In this document: piece by piece, positions 8,002 to 16,093 of the stretch | How the letters are laid out: every line of letters begins with the position of its first letter | Position numbering within the stretch: position 1 is the stretch's first letter | NCBI RefSeq assembly: GCF_002224285.1 | Contig: NZ_CP022436.1 | Location: 4,999,553-5,063,552, forward strand | Length of the DNA stretch: 64,000 bases | Reading direction: 5' to 3' | Source: Arthrobacter sp. YN | GTDB taxonomy: Bacteria; Actinomycetota; Actinomycetes; Actinomycetales; Micrococcaceae | The notes under the pieces: generated by a model | Told to the model about the DNA's origin: nothing | The model's input: only the letters and a program-made list of their open reading frames with translations | Database searches by the model: none | Program-made: the position numbers and the translations under genes

Positions 8002-9417
8002 TTACGACGCCGGTCCCCCACCCACCGTCGCCTGCTCGGCTTCCGCGGTGGTCGCCTCAGGTGAAGCGGCGCCACGCTTGCGGTAGCGCCAAATGCCGAT
8101 GCCCACCACGATCGCGGCCAACGCCAGCGACAGGAAGAGCGACTCACGGGTGGATTCGATAATCACCATCCCGATAATGAGGGCCACGATGGCGCCAATG
8201 GCGATCCACGTGAGGTACGGGAAGAACCACATCTTGAGGTCGAGGTCCTTGGCTGCAGCCCCCATGCGTTTGCGCAGGATGAGTTGCGAGGCCGCGATGA
8301 CCAGCCACACGAAGAGGGCGATGGCACCGGACGTGTTCACGAGGAACAGGAACACCGTGTCCGGGGCGATGTAGTTCAGGCCAACGGTAATGAACCCCAC
8401 CACCGTGGAGGCCAACACTGCTGCTGCCGGGACGCCGCGCTTGGAGATCTTCATCCAGGCCTTGGGTGCGTCGCCACGCTGGGAGAGCGAGAACAGCATG
8501 CGGCTGGCGGTGTAGAGGCCGGAGTTCAAGCAGGACAGCACCGAGGTGAGGACAACGATGTCCATGATGGTGCCGGCACCCGGGATTCCGTAGAGCTCGA
8601 TCACGGCAACGTACGGGCTCTTGGCGACAGAAGCGTCGTTCCACGGCAGAAGCGTGACAACAATGGCGATGGAGCCGATGTAGAAGATCAGGATGCGCCA
8701 CACAGTGGACTTCACGGCCTTCTTGACGGCGTCTACGGGGTTCTCCGATTCGCCGGCCGCGATGGTGGCGATTTCGGCGCCGAAGAACGAGAAGACCACC
8801 ACGAGGATGCCTGCCAGGACTGCGCCAGGACCGTTCGGCATGAAACCGCCTTGGTCCAGGAGGTTGGCGACGCCCGGCGCGGAGACGCCCGGCATGAGGC
8901 CCAGGATGGCAGCGATGCCTGCGAGCAGGAAGATGACGATTGCGGCCACCTTGATGGACGCGAACCAGAACTCGAACTCACCGTAGGACTTCACGGAACC
9001 AAGGTTGGTCAGCGTCAGGAGCACCATCAAAATCAGCGCCCAGATCCACTGGTCCACGCCGGGAACCCAGCGGTGCATGATGGCGGCGCCCGCCGTTGCC
9101 TCGATGCCGAGGACAATAATCCAGAACCAGGCATAGAGCCAGCCAATACTGAAGCCCGCCCATCGGCCAAGGGCCTTGTCAGCGTATGTGGAGAACGAGC
9201 CGGTCTCCGGATTGGCAGCAGCCATCTCGCCCAGCATGCGCATGACGAGGATGACCACCAGGCCGGCAGCCAGGTAGGCCACAAGGATGCCAGGACCGGC
9301 TTGCTGGATGGCAGCGCCGGAGCCCACAAAGAGGCCTGCGCCAATAACGCCGGCGATGGCGATCATGGAGAGGTGGCGGGGCTTCAGGGATTTTGAAAGT
9401 TGTTGGTCAGCGTGCAT
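8002..9417 (-). CDS. amino-acid permease, AAT/GabP type
   Basis: The 471-residue, 12-helix APC-superfamily transporter starts with LKPRHLSMIAIAGVIGAGLFVGSG, the helix-1 unwound substrate motif of the AAT family. It also carries GEMAAANPETGSFSTYA and GESENPVDAVKKAVKSTVWRI. It would import an amino acid or GABA by proton symport. Start choice: ATG 9417, 23 codons inside the longest frame, because E. coli GabP-like proteins begin at this distance before LKxRH and AAAGGA lies upstream. No metabolic gene is coupled to it, so the substrate is open. Confidence 0.88.
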   Translation of the reverse strand: MHADQQLSKSLKPRHLSMIAIAGVIGAGLFVGSGAAIQQAGPGILVAYLAAGLVVILVMRMLGEMAAANPETGSFSTYADKALGRWAGFSIGWLYAWFWIIVLGIEATAGAAIMHRWVPGVDQWIWALILMVLLTLTNLGSVKSYGEFEFWFASIKVAAIVIFLLAGIAAILGLMPGVSAPGVANLLDQGGFMPNGPGAVLAGILVVVFSFFGAEIATIAAGESENPVDAVKKAVKSTVWRILIFYIGSIAIVVTLLPWNDASVAKSPYVAVIELYGIPGAGTIMDIVVLTSVLSCLNSGLYTASRMLFSLSQRGDAPKAWMKISKRGVPAAAVLASTVVGFITVGLNYIAPDTVFLFLVNTSGAIALFVWLVIAASQLILRKRMGAAAKDLDLKMWFFPYLTWIAIGAIVALIIGMVIIESTRESLFLSLALAAIVVGIGIWRYRKRGAASPEATTAEAEQATVGGGPAS

Positions 9418-9498
9418 GGATCTGCGCCGTCCTTTAGGTTTTTGCGGGGTGGCCGGGCGTGGTGTGCCACGGGCCACATGACTCATTCACGCTAGCTT

Positions 9499-9525
9499 GC
9501 TGCACCATCGCGGTGCCTGTGCAGC
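9499..9525 (-). promoter_or_regulatory. inverted repeat upstream of the permease
   Basis: GCTGCAC (9499-9505) and GTGCAGC (9519-9525) form a perfect 7-bp inverted repeat about 80 bp upstream of the permease start. A second imperfect repeat, TGCACAAAATGTACA, lies at about 9558-9572. They are candidate operator sites; the regulator is unknown. Confidence 0.3.
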
Positions 9526-9644
9526 TGAACATTTTGACGCCGCCAAAAAGAGGAGTATGCACAAAATGTACACCCTGAGGCACCTAAGGTTTCGTGTTGG
9601 AAACTTTTGTAATACCCCTGAAATGAGTGTTTGAGTCTTCCCCG

Positions 9645-10952
9645 TCAGACGATGGTGCGGAAGAACAGCTCAACAACAGTTGCCAGGTACCGGGGATCCT
9701 CAACGCCGCAGAGCTCGCGCGCAGAGTGCATCGACAACAAGGGAATGCCCACATCCACGGTCCGGATGCCAAGGCGCGTAGCAGTCAGGGGCCCGATGGT
9801 GGACCCACACGGTAGATCGTTGTTGGACACGTATTCCTGATAGGGAACGCCGGACTCATCGCACAACCTGGCCCAGAACGCAGCGCCTGTAGCATCCGTG
9901 GCGTAACGCTGGTTGGCGTTGATCTTCAGCAGCGGCCCACCGTTCAGCACCGGCTTGTTGGCGGGATCATGCTTTTCCGCATAGTTCGGGTGGACAGCAT
10001 GGCCGGCATCGGCAGAAACGCAGAACGACGCTGCCAGCGCCTGCCGCCGCTGGCTCACCGAGGCGCCAAGACCGTCGGAGATGCGGACCAGGATGTCTTC
10101 GAGGATGGGGCCGCACGCTCCGGAGCGCGAGTTGGAGCCGATCTCCTCGTGGTCGAAGGCCGCCAGGACGGCGATCGGTCCCTCCGCCGGAGCTGACGCC
10201 GCGTGGCTGATCAGTGCCACGAGGCCCGCGTGGGTGGAGGAAAGGTTATCCATGCGGCCTGACGCGAAGAACTCGCTGTTGGCCCCGAAAACGGCAGGGG
10301 CCTGCGTGTCTGCCACCACGACGTCGTACCCGCCAATGTCCGCAGCATCAACAGCGGCGCCCTCCACGCGATCGGCGAGCAAGCCCAAGAGATCCTCACC
10401 CGCGGGGTCGCCTTGGCCGAAGATCGGGTTCATGTGCTGCTGCTTGGACAAATGCAGTCCATTGTCGTTCACGCCGCGGTCCAGGTGGATCGCCAACTGG
10501 GGGAAGCGAAGGAGAGGGCCCGTGGCTGTCAGATGCTGTGTGCCGTCACGCATGACCAAACGGCCGGCCAGCTGCAGTTCCCGGTCCAGCCAGGAGTTGA
10601 GCAGGGGTCCGCCGTACACCTCGACGCCGGCCTGCAGCCAGCCGAATTTGCCCGTAGTGGGCTTCGGCTTGAGTTTGAAGGACGGCGAATCGGTGTGGGC
10701 ACCGAGGATATTGAACCCCGTGGTGGGGCCGGCGTTTTCGGGCGTTACCCACGCGATCAGGGCGCCGTCGCGGATCACGTAGAACTTACCCGCTCCGCCA
10801 TCCCACGGCTCCAGTTCATCCAGTGCAGCGAAGCCTGCCGCCTCCAGGCGGCGGGCGGCCTCGTGGACGGCATGGAAGCTCGACGGCGACGCAGAAACGT
10901 AGGCGCCGAGATCCTGAATGTGGTCAACTGCTGCGGAGGCATTCGAAGGCAT
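9645..10952 (-). CDS. M18-family aminopeptidase
   Basis: The 435-residue metallopeptidase shows the M18 signatures: the first metal-ligand block ILGAHTDSPSFKLKP, the catalytic/metal block AAFDHEEIGSNSRSGACGP and the C-terminal AGHAVHPNY. Two zinc or cobalt ions are bound by His, Asp and Glu in these motifs. M18 enzymes (aspartyl aminopeptidase type) remove N-terminal, often acidic, residues from peptides in the cytoplasm and form dodecamers. Length is normal. It is monocistronic, 37 bp downstream of the dioxygenase-like gene on the same strand. Confidence 0.95.
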   Translation of the reverse strand: MPSNASAAVDHIQDLGAYVSASPSSFHAVHEAARRLEAAGFAALDELEPWDGGAGKFYVIRDGALIAWVTPENAGPTTGFNILGAHTDSPSFKLKPKPTTGKFGWLQAGVEVYGGPLLNSWLDRELQLAGRLVMRDGTQHLTATGPLLRFPQLAIHLDRGVNDNGLHLSKQQHMNPIFGQGDPAGEDLLGLLADRVEGAAVDAADIGGYDVVVADTQAPAVFGANSEFFASGRMDNLSSTHAGLVALISHAASAPAEGPIAVLAAFDHEEIGSNSRSGACGPILEDILVRISDGLGASVSQRRQALAASFCVSADAGHAVHPNYAEKHDPANKPVLNGGPLLKINANQRYATDATGAAFWARLCDESGVPYQEYVSNNDLPCGSTIGPLTATRLGIRTVDVGIPLLSMHSARELCGVEDPRYLATVVELFFRTIV

Positions 10953-10989
10953 GACCCCGAGTCTAGCCGCGCTTTCGGCGCCGACCGGG

Positions 10990-11877
10990 CTAAACCGTGA
11001 CGTTCAGCGCGGCCGTATAACCGCCCGCAACCGAGCCGGATATAGTCGCGAGTTGGTATATACCCCCATCGTCGCCAAAGACGTTGTCCGAGGTCAGTGT
11101 GGTGTTGGGAAAATTTCGGGCGCTGGACTCGTAGCCCGCGGTTGCGTAGACCGCCTTGCACGCCGTCTCTGTGAGGGCAATCTGGGAGACGGCCAGCACC
11201 TGCCCGGCAGCGCTAGTGTTGCTCATCGATTCGAATACCTCAAAGTGAATATGTGGCCATCGGCCGTTGTACGCGCCCGGGTAGATGGTGCTGAAGGTCA
11301 GCTGGCCGTTGGCGTCAGCCTCTTGGACGCCCCTCAGATAGTTCTCGCTCTCCAGGCCCGAATCGTAGAGCGAGTACTTGCCGTTCTGGTCGCAATGCCA
11401 GACATACACAGCAGCTCCTGCCAGCGGCGAGCAGCCATTGGCGTTGTCCAGGAGTGTCAGGGTCACCGTGAGGGGCACGCCCTCAGCTGAAGTGGTGGAC
11501 GTTCCGAAACTGGACCTGATGTCACGGCGGACCACCCCGGAGGCCTCCAGGACGTTGGGACCATTGGAGCCATCCCCCGGGTAGGGCCCGAGCGTCTCCT
11601 CAGGGATCTCGACGCCACATTCAGCAAATGCCCGGGTCACCGTGCTGGAGGCCGACGCCGAAGGCGACGCGGCCGCCGTCGTACTTTCCGTCGCCGTCGC
11701 CGTTGCGCTGACAGCGCTCGACGGCGGTGCGCCGCTGCCTTCCGTACCGGGCGTGCAGGCCGCGAGGGCGGCAGCAGTCCCGGCGCCGAGGAGAACGCCC
11801 AAAGTGCGTCGCCGGCTCAGGAGCGTGGAGAGATCGAACTCGAGTCCGCGATCGTGGTTGGGGTGGGGAGTAGTCAT
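10990..11877 (-). CDS. exported intradiol ring-cleavage dioxygenase-like lipoprotein
   Basis: A 295-residue protein begins with a twin-arginine-like leader SRRRTLGVLLGAGTAAALAAC, in which LAAC is a lipobox. A Ser/Thr/Ala-rich linker (about residues 47-85) follows. The C-terminal half has the intradiol dioxygenase beta-sandwich pattern with LGPYPGDG, YVWHCDQNG, and YNGRWPHIHFEV, in which Tyr and the HxH pair are the usual Fe(III) ligands. Soluble relatives open catechol or protocatechuate rings; here the enzyme would sit on the outer face of the membrane. The substrate is unknown. The best ATG (11877) has an SD-like GGAGG too close to it, so the start is uncertain by some codons. Confidence 0.82.
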   Translation of the reverse strand: MTTPHPNHDRGLEFDLSTLLSRRRTLGVLLGAGTAAALAACTPGTEGSGAPPSSAVSATATATESTTAAASPSASASSTVTRAFAECGVEIPEETLGPYPGDGSNGPNVLEASGVVRRDIRSSFGTSTTSAEGVPLTVTLTLLDNANGCSPLAGAAVYVWHCDQNGKYSLYDSGLESENYLRGVQEADANGQLTFSTIYPGAYNGRWPHIHFEVFESMSNTSAAGQVLAVSQIALTETACKAVYATAGYESSARNFPNTTLTSDNVFGDDGGIYQLATISGSVAGGYTAALNVTV

Positions 11878-12041
11878 GCCTCCATGTAACGCGTGCCGCC
11901 TGTGCCTTGTACATGGGAAGGCTGTGGCCGGACTGTGAGGATCCCCTTGGATGTGCAATATAAACATTTTCATATGCTTGTAATGCTCGTCACATCGTGG
12001 CACGATGTCTCAACGGACATAATGACGGAAGGTCACTCGCC

Positions 12042-12488
12042 ATGAACATTGAACTGAAACCAGTGCGAAAGCTTCGCATCCACTGGCCCATTCCCGTGGA
12101 AACCATGAAGCAAATGGCCGCCGGCGACCTTGGCGCCCTTGAGTCTGATGAAGGCATTGCCTCCCTGCTGAACGAACTGCAGTCGGCCCCCGAGCTGGGC
12201 GGCTTCGGCAACTACCACCACGTCTTCGAGTCCTCCGCGGGCTTCGAGGGATTCACGGTAGCTGAGGGGGCCAAGCCCACGCTCGGCGCTGTAGGTCAGC
12301 GGACCATCTCGCCTACTTTTGTGTTCACCACCTACTTCGACGATTCCCTTGACCACCGGACTGTCCAAGAGTTGGTGCAACGGATTGTCGACATCCACCC
12401 TTGGGAAGTCCCTGTCATCGAGGTCTCGGGTCCGCTCAGTGTTTCCAGCAGCTCCGCGATCCACGCCGAAACGCGGATGGCATCATGA
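12042..12488 (+). CDS. stand-alone NIF3/YqfO insert-domain (CutA-like) protein
   Basis: The ATG at 12042 follows GGAAGG and gives 148 residues. The middle matches the ferredoxin-like domain inserted in NIF3/YqfO proteins: GGFGNYHHVFESSAGFEGF, EGAKPTLG, and a C-terminal VQRIVDIHPWEVPVIEV, where HPxExP is the typical ending. Most copies of this domain are part of a larger NIF3 protein; here it is alone. Its stop overlaps the start of the next gene (ATGA), so the two are translationally coupled, which suggests it serves the cyclase-family enzyme. Confidence 0.6.
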   Translation: MNIELKPVRKLRIHWPIPVETMKQMAAGDLGALESDEGIASLLNELQSAPELGGFGNYHHVFESSAGFEGFTVAEGAKPTLGAVGQRTISPTFVFTTYFDDSLDHRTVQELVQRIVDIHPWEVPVIEVSGPLSVSSSSAIHAETRMAS

Positions 12489-13225
12489 GCGCGCCCCTGT
12501 GGCAGGAATTGGCACCCCTTCTCCGCAACAGGACATTTACGGACCTGACCCACGCCTTCCATCCCGGCCAGCCGCATTTTCCGGCCTTTCCCGACGAAAC
12601 CAGGGAAACCCTCTTCGATCTGGAAAAGGGAGACGGGTTCACAGCCCACAGATACTCGATTGTGGGCCAGTGGGGCACCCACGTGGATCCGCCGTCGCAT
12701 TTTGTCCTGGGCGGCCGGACCCTCGACCAACTGCCCGTGGAGGACATGATCCTGCCGTTGGTTGTCCTGGACATCAGTGAACGCGTCACGGCCAATCCGG
12801 ACGCTACCCCTACCGTGGATGACGTCCTGGGCTGGGAGACGCGCAATGGGGACATCCCCGCCGGATCGTTCGTGGCCCTGCGCACCGGCTGGAGCCACCG
12901 CTGGCCGGACAGCGCTGCCATGGCCAACGTCGACCACGCCGGGATCAGCCACACTCCCGGATGGTCGCGGGAAGTTTTGGAGTACCTGATCGAAAAGCGA
13001 TCTGTCAGCGCGATCGGTCATGAACAGACGGACACCGATCCCGGCATGGCCACATCGCAGCAGGATTTCAGCCTGGAAACCTACGTCCTGGCCCAGGACA
13101 AGTGGCAGATTGAGCTTCTTGCCGCCCTGGACCATCTCCCGGAGGCCGGTGCAGCCTTGATAGCCACGTGGGCAAAACCGCTCGAGGGCAGTGGCTTCCC
13201 GGCCAGGGTCTTCTCCATCCACTGA
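12485..13225 (+). CDS. cyclase-family / kynurenine formamidase-like metal hydrolase
   Basis: This 246-residue protein belongs to the cyclase superfamily. It has the metal-binding block QWGTHVDPPSHF, corresponding to HxGTHxDxPxH with the first His replaced by Gln, then DLTHAFHPGQPHFPAF near the N-terminus, and GHEQTDTDPG late in the chain. Relatives are zinc- or manganese-dependent amidases or lactonases such as kynurenine formamidase. The Gln at the first ligand position may change metal binding. It overlaps the NIF3-like gene by 4 nt and is followed after 65 bp by an IclR regulator, which probably controls it. No tryptophan-catabolic genes are nearby. Confidence 0.82.
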   Translation: MSAPLWQELAPLLRNRTFTDLTHAFHPGQPHFPAFPDETRETLFDLEKGDGFTAHRYSIVGQWGTHVDPPSHFVLGGRTLDQLPVEDMILPLVVLDISERVTANPDATPTVDDVLGWETRNGDIPAGSFVALRTGWSHRWPDSAAMANVDHAGISHTPGWSREVLEYLIEKRSVSAIGHEQTDTDPGMATSQQDFSLETYVLAQDKWQIELLAALDHLPEAGAALIATWAKPLEGSGFPARVFSIH

Positions 13226-13290
13226 CTCCGGCCGTCCCCATAACGCCGGGCTGTGACGCCTGAGCAGGCCGGGGTAGCTAGAATCGATCC

Positions 13291-14067
13291 ATGTCAAAGA
13301 CCTCCAGCATGGGCCGCGGCATGATGGCCCTTCTTGCGGTGGGGGAGCGTCATGCGGAAGGTTTCGACGGCGGCACGGTGGCCGACGTCGCAGCCCGCCT
13401 CGGCAAAGACCGCAGCCAGGTGTCGCGAAGCCTCAAGGGCGCGCAGCAGGAAGGCTTCCTGACACGTTCGGACCAACGCGAGTACAGCCTGGACTGGTCC
13501 ATCCTGACGGACGCCCAACTGGTCACAGAGCAGCGGCTGAAGACCGACGGCCTCACGGCCTTGGAGGGATTGGCCACCGAAACCAACGAGGCCTGCTTCC
13601 TGGGCGTACTGAGCGGAAACAGTACGGTCACTATCGGCGAGCAAGTCCCCGAGAGCGCAAACCTTGTGGGTTCCTGGCTCGGCCGCCCCTACCCTGCCTA
13701 CTGCAGTGACGCCGGCCAGGCGCTCCTGTGGGATGCCCCGGACACGGAAATCCGGAAAATCTTCAGCACAGTGGAGTTCGTGAGGCATGGCCCCAACACT
13801 CCGGTTTCCGTGGATGATTTCCTGGAACGGCTCAACAAAGCCCGCGTCCGCGGATACTCGATTGTTGATGAAGAAGCCGAACCCGGCCTCTACTCATTGT
13901 CCGCGCCCATCCGGGACTTCAAGGGAGATGTTGCCGCGGCCCTGCAAATCGTTGGGCCAAAATTACGTGTGGAGCCCCAGCGGGAAGCCTTCGCCGTGGC
14001 TCTCGGCTCCTGGCGGACGTGGCTCGAGTCCAGGGTTGGCGGAACTGCACGCCAGTTCGAAGCCTAA
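13291..14067 (+). CDS. IclR-family transcriptional regulator
   Basis: The 258-residue protein has an N-terminal winged helix (DVAARLGKDRSQVSRSLKGAQQEGFL, residues about 30-57) and an IclR effector domain with GSWLGRPYPAYCSDAGQALLWD and VDEEAEPGLYSLSAPIRDF. It lies directly downstream of, and on the same strand as, the NIF3-like/cyclase pair. Its stop overlaps the stop of a second, convergent IclR gene by 4 nt. The two share effector-domain motifs (GQALLWD/GRALLWD, RGYSI/RGYIL), suggesting paralogy. Confidence 0.9.
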   Translation: MSKTSSMGRGMMALLAVGERHAEGFDGGTVADVAARLGKDRSQVSRSLKGAQQEGFLTRSDQREYSLDWSILTDAQLVTEQRLKTDGLTALEGLATETNEACFLGVLSGNSTVTIGEQVPESANLVGSWLGRPYPAYCSDAGQALLWDAPDTEIRKIFSTVEFVRHGPNTPVSVDDFLERLNKARVRGYSIVDEEAEPGLYSLSAPIRDFKGDVAAALQIVGPKLRVEPQREAFAVALGSWRTWLESRVGGTARQFEA

Positions 14068-14834
14068 GCTTCCAGTGCCGGTCCGCCGCTGAGCCGTTGG
14101 GCGCTGGAGTGGAGAACAGCAGCGATTTTCGGGGCATTGGCTTCGACGCCGGACCGGCTGCCCAGCACGCTCAGAGCAGCAATGATCCGGCCATCCTCAG
14201 CCCGGACGGGAACGGCCAGCTCCCAGACTCCGTGTTCAAATTCTTCAGCAGCGAGGATATAACCCCTTGGCCTGTCGCGCTCCATCAAATCGGTGACTTC
14301 GGGGGCAGTGTGCGCCGCGGCCGGTCCGCCGACGCCGATGAAGTTAACATCCCTAAGTAAGGAACCGAGGTCCTTGGGCGAGTGGTCCCACAGCAAGGCC
14401 CTCCCCGAACCAGTGCACCACACGGGAGTGACCATGCCGGGTTTGGCGAACCCACCCAGGACTGAGTTATTGGTTGACGAACGCAGCAAGAGAACGCGGA
14501 CACCCTCCCGAACGGACAACCGGGACCGCAGTCCAAACGCTGACACCAGTTCTTCAAGTTCCGCAGGTGACTTCTGAACCCACGTACTGTTCAGGGAAGC
14601 TGCGAGGCTGAAGAACCGCGGTCCTGTGCGGAAGGGGCCACGGTCCACCCGCTCCAGCAGTCCAAGATCACACAATTCCTGGGCCAATCGGGAGACCCGG
14701 CTTTGCTCCATGTCCAGTCCGGCAGCAAGCTGTGAGACGCCCAAGAGTTGGCGTCCCTGCTTTTCGCGGTCCGTGACCATACGGACAAGGCGAAGACCCT
14801 GGCCCAGGGATGACGCCTCCGGTGACACCTCCAC
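14064..14834 (-). CDS. IclR-family transcriptional regulator
   Basis: This 256-residue regulator has a winged-helix region with VSQLAAGLDMEQSRVSRL and an effector domain including WCTGSGRALLWDHSP and RPRGYILAAEEFEHGVWELAVPVRAEDG. It is tail-to-tail with the previous IclR gene and lies 35 bp downstream of the alanine racemase on the same strand. It could therefore regulate either module. Several positions usually hydrophobic in the effector pocket differ from its neighbour, so the two probably sense different ligands. Confidence 0.88.
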   Translation of the reverse strand: MEVSPEASSLGQGLRLVRMVTDREKQGRQLLGVSQLAAGLDMEQSRVSRLAQELCDLGLLERVDRGPFRTGPRFFSLAASLNSTWVQKSPAELEELVSAFGLRSRLSVREGVRVLLLRSSTNNSVLGGFAKPGMVTPVWCTGSGRALLWDHSPKDLGSLLRDVNFIGVGGPAAAHTAPEVTDLMERDRPRGYILAAEEFEHGVWELAVPVRAEDGRIIAALSVLGSRSGVEANAPKIAAVLHSSAQRLSGGPALEA

Positions 14835-14869
14835 GAATCCGCTCCTTCCACCAAGCGTTCACGCCATTC

Positions 14870-16024
14870 TCACACGGTGGCGTCCGTTGCAAGGACACGG
14901 GCCCTGTTGGCCCACACAGTGTAGAGGTCAGCGAGTATCGCGGCATTCGCCGCTTCAAGTTCCCCGACCGTGATTTTTCCGCCGTCCTGCCCACCGAAGA
15001 GGACCACCTCGTCCCCTGGCCGGACATCCCTCACCGAGGAGACGTCCACAACCATGGAGTTCATGGAGATGATGTCCACCACCGGCACCCGCTGTCCACG
15101 GACCAGCACATTTCCCCTCCGGCCAAGTGAGCGTCGATACCCATCGCCGTAGCCCACGGTGACTGTGGCGAGGCGCGAATCCGTGGCAAGAGTATGGGTG
15201 AGCCCGTATCCCACGCCGCTTCCAGCCGGGTAGCCGTTGACGGACCCGATCCTGGCTTTGAAGGTCATGCACCGTTGGAACATGGCGTGCCCAGGATCCG
15301 AATCACCGTAGAGCGCAGCACCTGTGCGCACCATGTCCAACCAGGCCGTGGGGACGTTCAGGGCCGCAAAGGAGTTGGCGGCATGCAGCAGGACATCGCG
15401 CCGGGGTATCCCCGCCTCGTGAAGGATGGCATGCGATTCGGATTTGAAGCGGCTCAGGGCGTGCTTCACATGGTCAACGTCGTCCTGTGGAAAGTGCGTC
15501 ATGATGCCAGCGAGCTCCAACTGCGGATGACTGACGATTCCCACTGCGGAGGCCCGTCCCAATGGTGAGGACACATCGAGGCTGTGACGGCTGATTCCCG
15601 AGGAATTGATGTCCAGGTGCACACGCAGCGTCCGCTCCTCCCCTGCGGCGATCCTGCTCATTTCCCACGCTCTCTGTGGATCGGCAACAAGTTCCTCGAT
15701 CCCGTGGGCCAGGCCGGCCCTGATCTCCTGCGGTGCCGCGGCCCGGACCCGTAACAGCCTCCCGTTGAACCCATGAGCCCGGGCAAGCCCTGCTTCTGCG
15801 TTGGTGCCAACCCCTATGTACGGAACTCCGGACGCCACCAGGAACGGCAGCAACAAGTCCGCACCGTGCCCGTAGGCGTCGGATTTGATCACGGCGCACA
15901 ACAGAGCCTTGCCTTGGAGCATGGCCAGCATGGACCGGACATTTGCGTCGAAGGCGGCGCCGTCAATCTCAAGCCAACTGGATAGACTGTCCGTCGCCGC
16001 AGAAAGTTCTTCATTCGCGGTCAT
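14870..16024 (-). CDS. alr: alanine racemase (or related amino-acid racemase)
   Basis: The 384-residue PLP fold-type III racemase has the PLP lysine in AVIKSDAYGHG, the phosphate-binding and active-site region ending NSSGISRH, and the second catalytic base in SGVGYGLTHTLATDSRLA, with VGYGDGYRRSLG following. The ATG at 16024 was chosen over an upstream ATG because GGGGGAAA precedes it. It interconverts L- and D-alanine or another small amino acid. It sits behind an AAT permease rather than beside cell-wall genes, so a catabolic or import-linked role is likely (inference). Confidence 0.88.
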   Translation of the reverse strand: MTANEELSAATDSLSSWLEIDGAAFDANVRSMLAMLQGKALLCAVIKSDAYGHGADLLLPFLVASGVPYIGVGTNAEAGLARAHGFNGRLLRVRAAAPQEIRAGLAHGIEELVADPQRAWEMSRIAAGEERTLRVHLDINSSGISRHSLDVSSPLGRASAVGIVSHPQLELAGIMTHFPQDDVDHVKHALSRFKSESHAILHEAGIPRRDVLLHAANSFAALNVPTAWLDMVRTGAALYGDSDPGHAMFQRCMTFKARIGSVNGYPAGSGVGYGLTHTLATDSRLATVTVGYGDGYRRSLGRRGNVLVRGQRVPVVDIISMNSMVVDVSSVRDVRPGDEVVLFGGQDGGKITVGELEAANAAILADLYTVWANRARVLATDATV

Positions 16025-16047
16025 TGTGTTTCCCCCGGAAATGGCGA

Positions 16048-16074
16048 CACGGCCGGGCATGAAGCCCGGCCGTG
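16048..16074 (-). promoter_or_regulatory. intra-operon hairpin between permease and racemase
   Basis: CACGGCCGGGC (16048-16058) and GCCCGGCCGTG (16064-16074) form a perfect 11-bp stem with loop ATGAA. It lies in the 69-bp gap between the permease stop and the racemase start, with no U-tract. It may stabilise the upstream mRNA part or attenuate racemase expression. Confidence 0.55.
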
Positions 16075-16093
16075 ACGCATGGCCAATCTCGAA

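Noticed and set aside
8284..9396. 370-codon plus-strand frame opposite the first permease
   Set aside because: Highly charged His/Asp/Gly-rich product typical of the antisense of a membrane-protein gene.
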